Source of the DNA: Sphingomonas sp. MA1305 | GTDB lineage: Bacteria > Pseudomonadota > Alphaproteobacteria > Sphingomonadales > Sphingomonadaceae | Assembly: GCF_016107325.1 (NCBI RefSeq) | Contig: NZ_RCVT01000005.1 | Location: 124,001 to 188,000, forward strand | Reading direction: 5' to 3' | Length of the DNA stretch: 64,000 nucleotides | Shown here: piece by piece, positions 1 to 8,759 of the stretch | How the letters are laid out: every line of letters starts with the position of its first letter | How positions within the stretch are numbered: the stretch's first letter is position 1 | Notes under the pieces: model-generated | The model's database searches: none | Seen by the model: only the letters and a program-made list of their open reading frames with translations | What the model was told of the DNA's origin: nothing | Translations under genes and position numbers: made by a program

Positions 1-2271
1 TTCCGCGAGCCCGATCGCGGCGCCGCCGCCGCGCCCCACCTCGAGCGTCTGCCCGGGATGATAGCTCGACGCGTGGCGCAGCTCCTCGCGCGAGAGATTG
101 ACCCGCTCGTAGACCGTGAGATGGATCCCGGCGCCGCGGATCGCGCCCTCGGCGACGAGCCCGTCCTGGATAGCAGCGTTGATGACGGCGCGCGCGGCGC
201 GCCCGGAGGCGAAGACCGCGGTGTTGTCGCGTTCGCCCGGCGGCAGCGCGAGCCAGCGTTCGGCGGCATGGCGGGCCGGCTCGGCGTGCTCCACGACCCC
301 GTCGCCCAGCAGCTTCAACGCCTTGCCGGCAGCGCCGATGTTCGCGAGCGCCGCGACTGCACGCAGCTGGTCGGTCCGCTGCCGGATGTTCTCGTCCATC
401 CTCGCCATCGCCGGCGCTCCCGCCTGGATAAGCGCGAACGACTTGCCGGCGTCGATCGAGGCGAGCTGCTGGCGATCGCCGACCAGGACCAGACGGTCGA
501 CGCCGAGCGCGGCAGTGATCGACTGCAGCTTCAGCATGTCGCGGCTCGAGACCATCGACGTCTCGTCGACGATCACCACCGCGCCGGCGAAGGCGGCGCT
601 TGCCTCCGCATGGCCGTGCCCGCCGGGCTCGGCGAGGTGCCGCTCGTTGGCGAGAATGAACGATGCGATCGTCCGTGCGGGAATGCCGGCGCCCTCGGCG
701 AGGTCGGCGACCATCTTGTTCTGGAAGGCGAGCCCGATCACGCTGCGGCCTTCCGTCTCGGCGACGCGCGCCACCGCCTGCAGCATGGTGGACTTGCCGG
801 CGCCGGCGATCCCCTGGACCACGATCGTCCGATCCGACGACGCGAGGATCAGCGTCGCGGCGGCGAGCTGCCCGGGATTGAGCTCGCGCGTCGCTGCGGC
901 GCGCAAACGATCGGCCGCGTCGATCGGCGACAGGATCGGGCTCGCAGCGCCCCTGCCCAGATCGACCGCCGCGAGGATCGCCTCCTCCATGCGCAGTGCT
1001 TCCGGGGTCGTGACCATCGGCGGCCGGCTGTCGTTCGGCCGGGGTGCGCCGGCGATCAGCTGCACCCGGTCGACCAGCTGGCCGATCCGCCGCTCGACAT
1101 GCTCGACCGTCACGCCCGTCAGGCCGAGATCCAGCGCGGCTTTCGCGACCTGGGTGACGTCGAAGGCCGCTTCGCGCTCCGACAAGATGCGGACGGCGGA
1201 AGCGACGGCGAACTGCGCGCGGGCTTCGGCCGGCGAGCCGGTAATGCGACCGAGCCCGCGGTCGACGAGCGGATCGTGCGGACGGAGCGATGCCTCGAGC
1301 CTGGTCCAGGCGCCGCTCACCGCCGCCGCGACCGCGCGATAGCCGCGCTCGAGCGGGCCGGCGGGATCGTGGCGGGCGGCGCGTGCAACTGCCGCGTCGC
1401 GGACGGCGGCACCGTCGTAGCCGAGACTGCGCGCCTTCTCGATCCAGCTGGCGCCGAGCGCCTCGCGGTCGCCGATGGTGAGCTTGGGGTCGCGGGTCCG
1501 CGCGGTGACATCGCGCAGCCCCTGCGCGCTTTTGATCCCGAGTTCCGCCGCTTTGGCGAGGATGTCCTGCCGCCGCTGGCTGAACGTGTCGAGCACGGAC
1601 TTGGGGACGCCCGCGATCTCGAACGTCCCGTGCTTGCCTTTCAGTTTGACAACATAGCCGAGCTTCTCCAGCTCGTCGCGCAGGAAGGCGTGATAGATCG
1701 AGCCGAGCAGGCTGTTGCCACTCCACAGCTTGTCTGCGTGCAGCGCCTGCCATTTGCCGTTGGGCATCCGCGTCAGGTTGGCGATCACCGCGTGGACATG
1801 GGCCTGCGGATCGAGCGCCCGGCTCGTGTCGTGCTGGAAGAGCGCATAGACGAGGTTACCGGTCGCGACCGGCACCTTCCGTCCTTCGACGTCCTTGCGT
1901 CCTTCGGCCAGGTTGCGCTCGGCCCAAGCCATGGCGCGGGCGACCGCGCGCATATTGGCGCCATCGGGCCCAAGGATGCGGCGGTCGCCGCCGACATAGG
2001 CCATTACCGATACCGACTTCGGCGCCGAAAAGGTGAGGTCAACGCCGGCGCGGCGGTTCTCGACCTGAGCCACCGCTTCGCCGCCGGGCAGCACGCCGTT
2101 GAGGAGCGCCTCGAACGGCTCCTTGTCGACCTCGCCCGCCAGACCGAGCGCGGCGGCGCCCTCCCCGCCCCAGGCGCTCGCCTCGGCGCTTCCTTCGGCC
2201 GTGTAATAATCGTCCTTCGCGAAATAGCTCGCGGCACCGGAGGCGGATCGGACCGAAGCGATCGACAGCAT
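1..2271 (-). CDS. MobF-class conjugative relaxase/helicase (TrwC/TraI type), C-terminus beyond the left edge
   Basis: The frame runs unbroken from an ATG at 2271 to the window edge and gives the first 757 residues. The start MLSIASVRSASGAASYF is typical of sphingomonad MobF relaxases. A DLTFSAPKS motif is followed by the metal-binding histidine pair in AHVHAVIAN (H158, H160). The second half opens with a RecD/TraI-like helicase: Walker A GIAGAGKST near residue 485 and Walker B VIVDETSM near 570. Family members nick oriT, stay bound to the 5' end and unwind the strand for transfer. The start lies 3 nt after the TraD stop, so the two are surely co-translated. The rest of the helicase domain is outside the window. 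Confidence 0.93.
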   Translation of the reverse strand, partial: MLSIASVRSASGAASYFAKDDYYTAEGSAEASAWGGEGAAALGLAGEVDKEPFEALLNGVLPGGEAVAQVENRRAGVDLTFSAPKSVSVMAYVGGDRRILGPDGANMRAVARAMAWAERNLAEGRKDVEGRKVPVATGNLVYALFQHDTSRALDPQAHVHAVIANLTRMPNGKWQALHADKLWSGNSLLGSIYHAFLRDELEKLGYVVKLKGKHGTFEIAGVPKSVLDTFSQRRQDILAKAAELGIKSAQGLRDVTARTRDPKLTIGDREALGASWIEKARSLGYDGAAVRDAAVARAARHDPAGPLERGYRAVAAAVSGAWTRLEASLRPHDPLVDRGLGRITGSPAEARAQFAVASAVRILSEREAAFDVTQVAKAALDLGLTGVTVEHVERRIGQLVDRVQLIAGAPRPNDSRPPMVTTPEALRMEEAILAAVDLGRGAASPILSPIDAADRLRAAATRELNPGQLAAATLILASSDRTIVVQGIAGAGKSTMLQAVARVAETEGRSVIGLAFQNKMVADLAEGAGIPARTIASFILANERHLAEPGGHGHAEASAAFAGAVVIVDETSMVSSRDMLKLQSITAALGVDRLVLVGDRQQLASIDAGKSFALIQAGAPAMARMDENIRQRTDQLRAVAALANIGAAGKALKLLGDGVVEHAEPARHAAERWLALPPGERDNTAVFASGRAARAVINAAIQDGLVAEGAIRGAGIHLTVYERVNLSREELRHASSYHPGQTLEVGRGGGAAIGLAE

Positions 2272-2274
2272 CGG

Positions 2275-4575
2275 TCAGATGCCCATGTCGATGCCGTCGG
2301 CATCGCGCCCGCTGGCGAAATCCTCGCGCAGTTCCACCAGCGTCTGATCCTCCGGCGCGGCTGGCGGGATCGCCCCGTTCACCGGCCAACGGTCGTCGCG
2401 CTCTCGCGGCGGCAGCGTCTCGCCGGCAGCGGCTGGCCTGGGGGTCGGCGACGGCCGTCCCGGCGTCCGATCGGAGCCGTCCGGCACGCGCGCGCGGTCG
2501 GCGCCGGCGACGGTGCCCTCGCGTTCTTCGTCGGTGGCCGCGGCGAGGATCCGCGTCGCCAGCTCCTTCGCCAGATTGGTCGGCGCCGCCACCTCCTCGA
2601 CCACCTGATTGGCCCCGTCCCGGCCGCCGCCTTCGCCCGTCGCGTCCCCATCCCCGTCGAACACCTTCTCCGCGCGATCGGAGCGCACCGGCCGCAGGTC
2701 GGTGCGCGCGAGGAAGCCCTCCGCCACGGCGGGATAATCGCGCCAAGTGAGCGTGATCCGCGCGGCGGGAAAGCCGTCGGGAAACTTCACGAACCCGTGC
2801 ATCGCCGGGAGGTTGGTGATGTCGTCGGCGATGACGAGCGGCTCGACCTGTTTGCGCGGCGTCAGCGTCGAGGCGTCGCGGGTGTTGTTGTAGCCGTAGG
2901 AATAGGCCTCATCCATCTGCCGGACCTCCCGGTTGCCGATGTAGCGGGCGCACTGTTCGGCGGTGTCGAGGTCCGCCGTCGCAAGGATCAGCTTGGAGCG
3001 CGCCAGCGAGGCGAGATTGCGGGCACCCTGTTCGCCATAGACCTCGACGAGCTTCTCGAAGCTGTGGATGCCGAGGATCATTGCGCCGCCGAACGCGCGC
3101 GCCGTCTGGAGGCCGTTCTCGATCGCGGGCAGCCTGTGCAGCGCCCCGAGCTCGTCGAACATGAACCAGGTGCGCAGGTCGCGCGTCCGCTTCATGGTCA
3201 TGAGGCGGTTGATCGCGAGATCCATCCAGAGCGTCAGCAGCGCCCGGTTCATCGGCAGATCGACATAGTTCGACGTGATGAAGAGGATGCTGCCGGGTGC
3301 CTTGTCACCGGTGATCCAGTCGCCGATCGAAAAGCGCTCGCCCTTGTCGGGAAGGAAGCGGAGTGCCTGCGCGTTGGTGTTGAAGACCGCCCGGATCGAT
3401 TCCGCCATGCGCGCCGCTTCGGGGGCGGTCAGCGGGTCGGCGATCGTGTTCTGCAGGAACCGGTGGACGCGCTTCAGGTCGGCGGTCATCAGGTTCTCGG
3501 ACAGGGCGGCATTGGTGGTCTGGCCGCGCTCGACCAGCTTGATGCACATCTCGATGAAGAGGGTGCGTGCCGCCAGCGCCCAGAACGGCTCGGAGGAGCC
3601 TCCGTCGGCAGGGATCAGCGCCGCCGCGGCGGCGGTGAACTCGCTGTGCGTGCGGCAGTCGTTGAAGATCGACCAGGCGGGGCAGCGGCGGTCCATCGGG
3701 TTGAGGATCGTGTCGCGCGCGGGGTTGTGGAACGCTTCCACATAGGCGCCGGTCAGGTCGAAGATGACCGCACTGTCGCCGCGCTCCCGCATCTGAGCGA
3801 CGAGGCTGCGCAGCGCGGTGGTCTTGCCCGATCCCGTCGTGCCGATCAGCATGGTGTGCGACTGCTCCATCCGGTGCGGATAGGGGATGCCGGCGAGCGC
3901 ATAGGGATGGTGGAGGCCGGCGGCCTTTCGGGCCGCGAACGGCAACGCCAGCACCTGGCGCGGCGAACGGTCGGGGAAGCACTGTCGCGCCTCCTCGATG
4001 AAGCGGGCGTTGTTGTGCTGGACGATCTCGGCTTCGAGGATCGCGCGGGTGACGAGCATCGCGCCGCGCTCGTGCCGCTCCTGAAGGATCACCTTTCCCC
4101 GCCGGCACGAGATATCGACGAACCAGATCGTGATCGGGATCACGATGAAGGTCGCCATCAGGATCGCCCCGAACAGGCCCCGGAGCGCGATCGACCAGGC
4201 GTGCCGGACATCGGCGAGATACGGCACCGCCGCCATCACGGTATGGACGCGCTCGCCGCTCGGCAGCAGCACGTCGACGCGCTTGGCGGGATCGAGCGCG
4301 ACCCAGTTCCAGATCGTCGCGTAGAGCTTCATGCAGAGCAGCTGGAAGCCGTGCTCGTCGAGCCGCACCGACATGATCAGGAACCACGAGCCGAGGAAGG
4401 CGAAGAACCACAGCAGGACGGGAAGTTTCGCGCCCGCGAACCACATCAGCAGCTCGTGGGTGAGGAGCTGGCTGCCGCGCGTGAAATTGCCCGAGTTACG
4501 CTGGATCTTGCCGCGCGCCGAGTGGTGGGTCAGCGGGACCGCGCGCCCGTCGAAGCGGATGCCGTCACGCGCCAT
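2275..4575 (-). CDS. traD: TraD-type conjugative coupling protein (VirD4/TraD ATPase)
   Basis: This 766-residue protein has two N-terminal membrane spans (around residues 45-70 and 130-160), a Walker A box GTTGSGKTT near residue 245 and a Walker B segment FMFDELGALHRLP near residue 470. The C-terminus is acidic and disordered. Coupling proteins pump the relaxase-bound strand into the type IV secretion channel. The ATG at 4575 (MARDGIRF) is chosen over a longer frame because it overlaps the end of the upstream ribbon-helix-helix gene by 11 nt. No mating-pore genes are in the window, so self-transmissibility cannot be judged here. Confidence 0.92.
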   Translation of the reverse strand: MARDGIRFDGRAVPLTHHSARGKIQRNSGNFTRGSQLLTHELLMWFAGAKLPVLLWFFAFLGSWFLIMSVRLDEHGFQLLCMKLYATIWNWVALDPAKRVDVLLPSGERVHTVMAAVPYLADVRHAWSIALRGLFGAILMATFIVIPITIWFVDISCRRGKVILQERHERGAMLVTRAILEAEIVQHNNARFIEEARQCFPDRSPRQVLALPFAARKAAGLHHPYALAGIPYPHRMEQSHTMLIGTTGSGKTTALRSLVAQMRERGDSAVIFDLTGAYVEAFHNPARDTILNPMDRRCPAWSIFNDCRTHSEFTAAAAALIPADGGSSEPFWALAARTLFIEMCIKLVERGQTTNAALSENLMTADLKRVHRFLQNTIADPLTAPEAARMAESIRAVFNTNAQALRFLPDKGERFSIGDWITGDKAPGSILFITSNYVDLPMNRALLTLWMDLAINRLMTMKRTRDLRTWFMFDELGALHRLPAIENGLQTARAFGGAMILGIHSFEKLVEVYGEQGARNLASLARSKLILATADLDTAEQCARYIGNREVRQMDEAYSYGYNNTRDASTLTPRKQVEPLVIADDITNLPAMHGFVKFPDGFPAARITLTWRDYPAVAEGFLARTDLRPVRSDRAEKVFDGDGDATGEGGGRDGANQVVEEVAAPTNLAKELATRILAAATDEEREGTVAGADRARVPDGSDRTPGRPSPTPRPAAAGETLPPRERDDRWPVNGAIPPAAPEDQTLVELREDFASGRDADGIDMGI

Positions 4576-4855
4576 GATATTGCTCCAGCCGCTTGTCGGC
4601 GTTGGCGATGATCCGGTCGCGGAACTCGGGATATTGTTCGCTGATGATGACGTCGAGCGCGAGCTGCATGAACTCGCCGATGCGGGCGAGGCGGCGGTGG
4701 CTCGAACCGAGCATCGCCGTCGTCCCGACATAGGCGTCGACCGCGGCGCGGATGATTTCGGAAGGGGTCGTGCCCTGTTCGGTCGCGAGCGCCAGGATGC
4801 GCTCGTACCGCTCGCGGTCGAACCGGATCGTGCAATGCTTTGATGGGTGGGACAA
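4565..4855 (-). CDS. Ribbon-helix-helix DNA-binding protein, probable relaxosome accessory factor or regulator
   Basis: This 96-residue protein has the N-terminal pattern of RHH/Arc/CopG proteins: a beta strand (KHCTIRFDRERYERI) followed by helices (LATEQGTTPSEIIRAAVDAYV). It starts at TTG 4855; a perfect AGGAGG sits 6 nt upstream (complement at 4861-4866), so the rare start is well supported. As first gene of the transfer operon it resembles TraY/MobC-like proteins that bind oriT or repress the tra promoter. An inverted repeat about 100 nt upstream is the obvious candidate target. Role inferred from fold and position. Confidence 0.8.
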   Translation of the reverse strand: MSHPSKHCTIRFDRERYERILALATEQGTTPSEIIRAAVDAYVGTTAMLGSSHRRLARIGEFMQLALDVIISEQYPEFRDRIIANADKRLEQYHGA

Positions 4856-4953
4856 CCCAGCCTCCTAGCAGAGAGGCTGGTGGGAACCGATGAGAGCCGG
4901 GGGCGACTTTAGCCGACGCGCGACCGGACGACAAGCACGACACGCGTCGCCGG

Positions 4954-5036
4954 CGTGGGACCGTGTGGGACAGCTAACTGCCTCTGAACACTCAGGTTTT
5001 GGCGCTGTCCCGGAGTGTCCCACACCGTCCCACGCC
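4954..5036. promoter_or_regulatory. Imperfect 19-bp inverted repeat with GTGGGAC units: operator or oriT candidate
   Basis: The left arm (4954-4972, CGTGGGACCGTGTGGGACA) recurs inverted at about 5017-5035 with one mismatch, and each arm carries two direct GTGGGAC units. It lies in the non-coding gap between the transfer operon (minus strand) and the plus-strand gene at 5257. A relaxosome RHH protein often binds such sites next to nic. The position of nic itself cannot be read from sequence alone. The rest of the 4856-5256 gap shows nothing else recognisable. Confidence 0.5.
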
Positions 5037-5256
5037 GCGCGATCCCGCTAAGTCATTGTGGACACACAAGATCCCTGCACCATCCGGTGCGTTCGGTGTG
5101 CACTCCCAAGAGCCGTTTTTAGGTCGCCATCGTCGCGTTCGAGCGCTGTTCGTCGTCGTGATCGTAGCCGGCGCGGTTCCGGCCGCCGGCAGGCGGAAAT
5201 GGACCTCGACGGTCCGCCCAGCGTTTCCTCCTCCCAGTCTAAGAGGGTCGGAATTC

Positions 5257-5808
5257 GTGACGAGCATCAGACGGAAGATTGCAGCGTTCGACGCTGCCGC
5301 GCGTGAGCGAATGAACGATGAATCGTTCGGCCAGGCCAGCGATGCTTTCGATCACATCCTGCCGCCAGAGCTTATGGAGCGCTACTTTCAGGAGCAGGTG
5401 ATCCCAGCGCTTCGCGAGTATGCCGAACGCTGCCACGGCTCGCGCCATTGCACGATTGGCCTGGTCACCGATATGCGGTTGCCGCTCGACTGGCTCGATC
5501 AGATCGGCTGTGCTTGGCCTGTCGGGCTCGCCATCCGGTTATCGCGCAAGGAGGGCATCATCGGCGTTCCCGACGCCAACGATCCATATGTGGCGGTCGT
5601 CTATGTCGAACACCGGCAGCGCGCTTATGCCGTGACCAAGATGTGGGGATCGGAAGTCGCCTGGCTTCCCCTCGGCGGTCGCGACCTCGGCCATGACGCG
5701 CTGCTCGAACGCGTCCACGATTTCGCCGTCGGCCTTGACCGCTGGGAGCGTCGGCATCCGCCACTCCGCGGGCTCGATCCTTACCCGCGGTTCAGCGCCG
5801 CGGCGTAG
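5257..5808 (+). CDS. Conserved hypothetical protein next to the transfer region
   Basis: This is a 183-residue protein beginning at GTG 5257 (VTSIRRKIAAFDAAARERM). The GTG is preferred because AAGAGGG lies about 10 nt upstream, and the longer in-frame extension crosses the inverted repeat and has no coding character. The sequence is soluble and mixed alpha/beta, with no signal peptide and no motif I recognise. It is the only sizeable plus-strand gene near the transfer operon and reads divergently from it. Function unknown. Confidence 0.65.
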   Translation: MTSIRRKIAAFDAAARERMNDESFGQASDAFDHILPPELMERYFQEQVIPALREYAERCHGSRHCTIGLVTDMRLPLDWLDQIGCAWPVGLAIRLSRKEGIIGVPDANDPYVAVVYVEHRQRAYAVTKMWGSEVAWLPLGGRDLGHDALLERVHDFAVGLDRWERRHPPLRGLDPYPRFSAAA

Positions 5809-5904
5809 GTTGTCAGCCGATCGAAGAAACCCTCTTCATCGCCGAGTTCGCGTGGGTATACTCGCACCGTTCACGGCCCGATCAGCTTGAACAGCGAGGC
5901 CATC

Positions 5905-6129
5905 ATGGCACGGACATTGGAACAGGAACGCACGGCGCTCGAAGAAGACGAGCGGCGGCTGGAAGAACGCCGACGCGCGTTCGCGGAACGCGAGCGTCAG
6001 TCGGCGCTGGCGGCGCTCGAGAAGTCGGGGTTGCTCAAGCTCGGCATCGCGCGGCTGGAGACGCTCGCGGCGACGATCCGCAAACTCGGACCCGACGAGG
6101 TCGAGAAGCGGCTCCAGGCCAGGGCCTGA
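5905..6129 (+). CDS. Small charged coiled-coil protein
   Basis: This 74-residue protein starts at ATG 5905 with GCGAGG just upstream; the longer TTG version adds only MNSEAI. Almost all of it is a predicted charged coiled coil (runs such as LEEDERRLEERRRAFAERERQ), ending in a short helix ending EKRLQARA. It follows the hypothetical gene at 5257-5808 on the same strand and converges on the small gene at 6239-6463. No function can be assigned. Confidence 0.6.
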   Translation: MARTLEQERTALEEDERRLEERRRAFAERERQSALAALEKSGLLKLGIARLETLAATIRKLGPDEVEKRLQARA

Positions 6130-6202
6130 CCGTTCGCCGCGACCCTGTCGCGGCACGGGCGCGGGGGGCTCGATGCCCCTCGCGCCCGTTGCTTCTCCAA
6201 GC

Positions 6203-6236
6203 AAAAAAAGGGAGAGGCCGCAGCCCCTCCCTCCCG
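6203..6236 (-). terminator. Rho-independent terminator after the 74-residue gene
   Basis: Read on the minus strand, a GC-rich purine/pyrimidine hairpin (GGGAGGG ... CTCTCCC) is followed directly by seven T. It begins 3 nt after the stop codon of the small gene at 6239-6463. Confidence 0.8.
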
Positions 6237-6238
6237 GA

Positions 6239-6463
6239 TCAGAATTCGTCGTGCATCGCGCCCGGCACGGTGTGGACGATGCGGTCCACCATCGCTCTCG
6301 GCAGCACGCTGTAGTCGCCTTCGTCGACCGCGACGTAGATCCCGTCGTCCTCCTCCAGGACGTGCTGGTCGAAGTAGCTGTGGAGCGCGCGGCGTTCGGC
6401 GCACGCGACCGCGCTCATGTACGCGGCGTGGTCGGCGACGGCGATGTTCGATGTGATCTGCAT
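6239..6463 (-). CDS. Small conserved plasmid protein, unknown function
   Basis: This 74-residue protein (MQITSNIAVADHAAYM...) has an AGGAGG ribosome site 6-7 nt before the ATG and a strong terminator right after the stop, so it is a single-gene transcription unit or the end of one. It is acidic in the middle (LEEDDGIYVAVDEGDY) and has no signal peptide. A hairpin element (6571-6637) lies about 110 nt upstream, at the same distance as a related hairpin ahead of the DUF2493 gene. Confidence 0.65.
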   Translation of the reverse strand: MQITSNIAVADHAAYMSAVACAERRALHSYFDQHVLEEDDGIYVAVDEGDYSVLPRAMVDRIVHTVPGAMHDEF

Positions 6464-6570
6464 GTGAGCCTCCTCTTGTCCTCAAGACGAGGCTCCGGCC
6501 GTCATGCGGGTCGGGATCGGGTCAACGACCGCCGGCATCGCCGGCGGCCGCGAAGCGGGCGACGGGGGTG

Positions 6571-6637
6571 CCGATTTTGTCGGGGTCGCCGTGGAGCGCA
6601 GCGGAGCGGTGGCCCCGACAAAATTGGGGGGACCGTC
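6571..6637 (-). repeat. Hairpin element, copy 1
   Basis: A perfect 12-bp stem (6574-6585 ATTTTGTCGGGG pairs with 6613-6624) surrounds a loop containing GGAGCGCAGCGGAGCGG and is followed by TTGGGGGGACCG. A second copy at 8434-8501 keeps the loop and flanks but has a different, still mostly pairing stem. Gap 6464-6785 otherwise holds nothing I recognise. Confidence 0.6.
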
Positions 6638-6785
6638 GATCGTTGACGCGGTCCCGGCCCGCATGACACCCTCGGACTTCTGTGAGAGATTTCCCCCTCG
6701 GTGGGGAGGGCCCGCGCCGCTCGCCGAGGGCGCGGCGGCGATGGCGGGACGAGCCGGTCGATCCCGGCCCGCCCCGCCCGTCCGA

Positions 6786-7130
6786 TCACCGCGCGGGAGG
6801 CCGGCGCGCGGGTCGGAAAGCGTCGGACGTGTCCCCGGCGCAGGCCAGCAGCGCCGAGCCGTCGCCGCGCGGGGTGACCGTCACCGCGCACCGCTCGAAC
6901 TGCGCATGATCGAGCACCGCGATCACGTCCGTGTCGAAGTCGAAGGTCCGCGCCAGTGCGGCGAGCGCGGCACCGGTCACGTCCGCGCGATAGCCGCCCG
7001 GCATCGACCCCGGACACGTGCTCGCGGCGGTGCCGAGCTGGTGCCGGAACGCGGCGGCGGCAGCGGCGCTGACGAGGACCGCGGGCGGCGCGGCGACGGC
7101 GGTTGCGCGGCAGGCGGTGGCGGTCGGCAT
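6786..7130 (-). CDS. Conserved hypothetical protein of the plasmid accessory module
   Basis: This 114-residue protein starts at ATG 7130 (MPTATACRATAVAAPP), with GAGGA about 10 nt upstream. It has an Ala-rich N-terminus, then a mixed region with DFDTDVIAVLDHAQFERCAVTVTPRG. No membrane span or known motif. A purine-rich tract of the kind seen before several genes in this module lies 20-45 nt upstream of the start. Function unknown; the frame has the codon use of its real neighbours, unlike the overlapping arginine-rich frames. Confidence 0.55.
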   Translation of the reverse strand: MPTATACRATAVAAPPAVLVSAAAAAAFRHQLGTAASTCPGSMPGGYRADVTGAALAALARTFDFDTDVIAVLDHAQFERCAVTVTPRGDGSALLACAGDTSDAFRPARRPPAR

Positions 7131-7270
7131 GATCTCGAAATCCTCTCGGTTGCGCCGTTCCCTTCCCTCTCCCCTTTCGTGGCGATGGAGTTGCGCATGT
7201 CGTGCGGCGGACGCCGTCCGCTCACCGCGGCGAGCGGGCTCGATGCCCCGAGCCGCGGCCGGCCTGCGGT

Positions 7271-7311
7271 AAAGGAGAAGGAGGAACCCCGGCGGGTGCC
7301 GGGGCTCCTCC
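7271..7311 (-). terminator. Terminator after the DUF2493 gene
   Basis: On the minus strand a hairpin GGAGGAGCCCCGG ... CCGGGGTTCCTCC is followed by a pyrimidine-rich TTCTCCTTT tail, 14 nt after the stop at 7325. Confidence 0.65.
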
Positions 7312-7324
7312 GAGAGGCGCGCGG

Positions 7325-8308
7325 TCAGGCGCGCCGAAGCTCCGCCTGCTGGGCGGCGCGGACGATGTGGAGCGGAACGCCGGCCTGGCGCAGCTTCTGC
7401 GCGAGGTTCGACTGGATGCCCGAGCCTTCGCAGACCATCGCCTCGACCGGCTTCAGCGCGACGATGCGGTCGTTGCGGACGAAGGCGGCACGGTTGCCGA
7501 GGCTGCGGTCGAGCCGGAACGCGATGGTCTTGACCCCGCGCGACGATGCCCAGGCGCTCGCGATCGCGTCGCAGCCCTTGGTCTGCGCGGTGGTCGCCAG
7601 CACCATCTCCGGGATGCGCGCCTTGATCGCGTCGAGCCGCGTCCAGAGCATGTCGTGGTCGTGCCACGCCTGCCCGCCCGAGAAGGCGACGATCGGCCCT
7701 TCCGGCGCGAACGCCTCGCGGCGGTTGCGGGCGCGGGCGGCGAGGAAGTCGCGGGCTTCGATCATCGACGCGTTGAGCGCCGACGAGACCCGGCTGCCGC
7801 GTGTCGGCGAGAACGGATGCCCGGTCTCGACCCGGTACACTTCGGCGGCGTAGTCGCGCATGCATTCCATCGCGGCGCGGCATCCCTCCAGCGTCTGGCA
7901 GAGCAGCTGCGTGTCCTCGAGATCGCGCGCGTAGCCCTCGGACGGATCGTAGGCGCGGGCGAGCTCCCCGAGCTTCTTGGCGGCGTCGTCCTCGCGGCCT
8001 TCGATGCGCTTGGCGACGACGTGGAAACTGTTCGCGAACCCCCACGCGAGATCGCGCGCGAATTCCTCCATCCGGGTGTCGCGGAACACGTCGAACAGCG
8101 TCTGCATCATCAGTTCGACCGCGGCCCGGGCCTGCTGCGGGCACGGCATCTCCAGCCGCTCCGGCGCGTCGACGATGGCGAGCTTCGCCATCTCCTCGTG
8201 CTCGACGAACGCGCCGTCGAACGCCTCGATCGCGGCGTCGCTGCCGCCCCTCGCGGCGACGAAGCTGGCGAGCTGGGCGAAGTCGGTGAACTTGGTGGAA
8301 CCGGTCAT
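7325..8308 (-). CDS. DUF2493 (SLOG-like) plasmid protein
   Basis: This 327-residue protein has the C-terminal DUF2493 domain, a Rossmann-like nucleotide-binding fold related to the SLOG/YspA group: IVAFSGGQAWHDHDMLWTRL near residue 205, then a KGCDAIASAWASSRGVKTI helix-strand unit and a final GSGIQSNLAQKLRQAG segment. SLOG proteins are thought to bind nucleotide-derived ligands; the role of this plasmid family is not established. ATG 8308 is chosen because GGAGG lies 5 nt upstream, overlapping an earlier in-frame ATG at 8320. A hairpin element lies about 125 nt upstream and a terminator follows. Confidence 0.8.
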   Translation of the reverse strand: MTGSTKFTDFAQLASFVAARGGSDAAIEAFDGAFVEHEEMAKLAIVDAPERLEMPCPQQARAAVELMMQTLFDVFRDTRMEEFARDLAWGFANSFHVVAKRIEGREDDAAKKLGELARAYDPSEGYARDLEDTQLLCQTLEGCRAAMECMRDYAAEVYRVETGHPFSPTRGSRVSSALNASMIEARDFLAARARNRREAFAPEGPIVAFSGGQAWHDHDMLWTRLDAIKARIPEMVLATTAQTKGCDAIASAWASSRGVKTIAFRLDRSLGNRAAFVRNDRIVALKPVEAMVCEGSGIQSNLAQKLRQAGVPLHIVRAAQQAELRRA

Positions 8309-8433
8309 GTTGGCCTCCATGCGGTGGTTGATCTCATCCGATCGATGAGGCCCCTCTCACGGCATGCGGCGGTCAGGTCGGTCAGGGACGGCGGCCCGCC
8401 GGGCCGCCGCCGCGCCAGCGGGGAGCGGGGGAA

Positions 8434-8501
8434 CCGATTTTCTCGCGGGTGCCGCGGAGCGTCAGCGGAAGCGGTGCCCGCGTGAAAATTGGGGGGACCG
8501 C
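8434..8501 (-). repeat. Hairpin element, copy 2
   Basis: The stem 8437-8450 (ATTTTCTCGCGGGT) pairs with 8476-8489 apart from one mismatch and one G-T pair, and the flanks (GGGGG..CCG before, TTGGGGGGACCG after) match copy 1 at 6571. The remainder of the 8309-8750 gap holds a 12-bp tandem repeat next to the downstream gene and nothing else I recognise. Confidence 0.6.
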
Positions 8502-8711
8502 TCATCCTTGACCGGCCGCCAACCCCGCATGCCAGACTAGGAGGTCATAGAGAGAGTATTTATCCCCCAACGGTCGTCCTGGGGTCCGCCAGGGATCGTC
8601 ACCCGCGAGGGCGGAGACGCGGGCACCGCGGCTCCGGGAGGCGCAGCCGACTAGAGCCCGGTCCCGCGCCGCGGCGCGGGAGGCGCCGTCTCCCTCCCGT
8701 CGGGCCCGAAC

Positions 8712-8759
8712 CGCCCGGTCGCCCGCCCGGTCGCCCGCCCGGTCGCCCGCTCAGTCGTC
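8712..8759. repeat. 12-bp tandem repeat at the 3' end of the DUF6615 gene
   Basis: Three perfect copies of CGCCCGGTCGCC (8712-8747) are followed by a fourth, altered copy (8748-8759) that contains the stop codon of the minus-strand DUF6615 gene. Because 12 bp is four codons, the repeats would read as AGDR units if the stop were lost. Confidence 0.7.

Noticed and set aside
58..4611. A 1517-codon open frame on the plus strand
   Set aside because: It is antisense to the relaxase and traD genes, which have clear motifs; its protein is Arg/Asp/Gly-rich, as shadow frames are in GC-rich DNA.
8712..8759. Tandem repeat considered as a CRISPR array
   Set aside because: The units are 12 bp, adjacent and without spacers.
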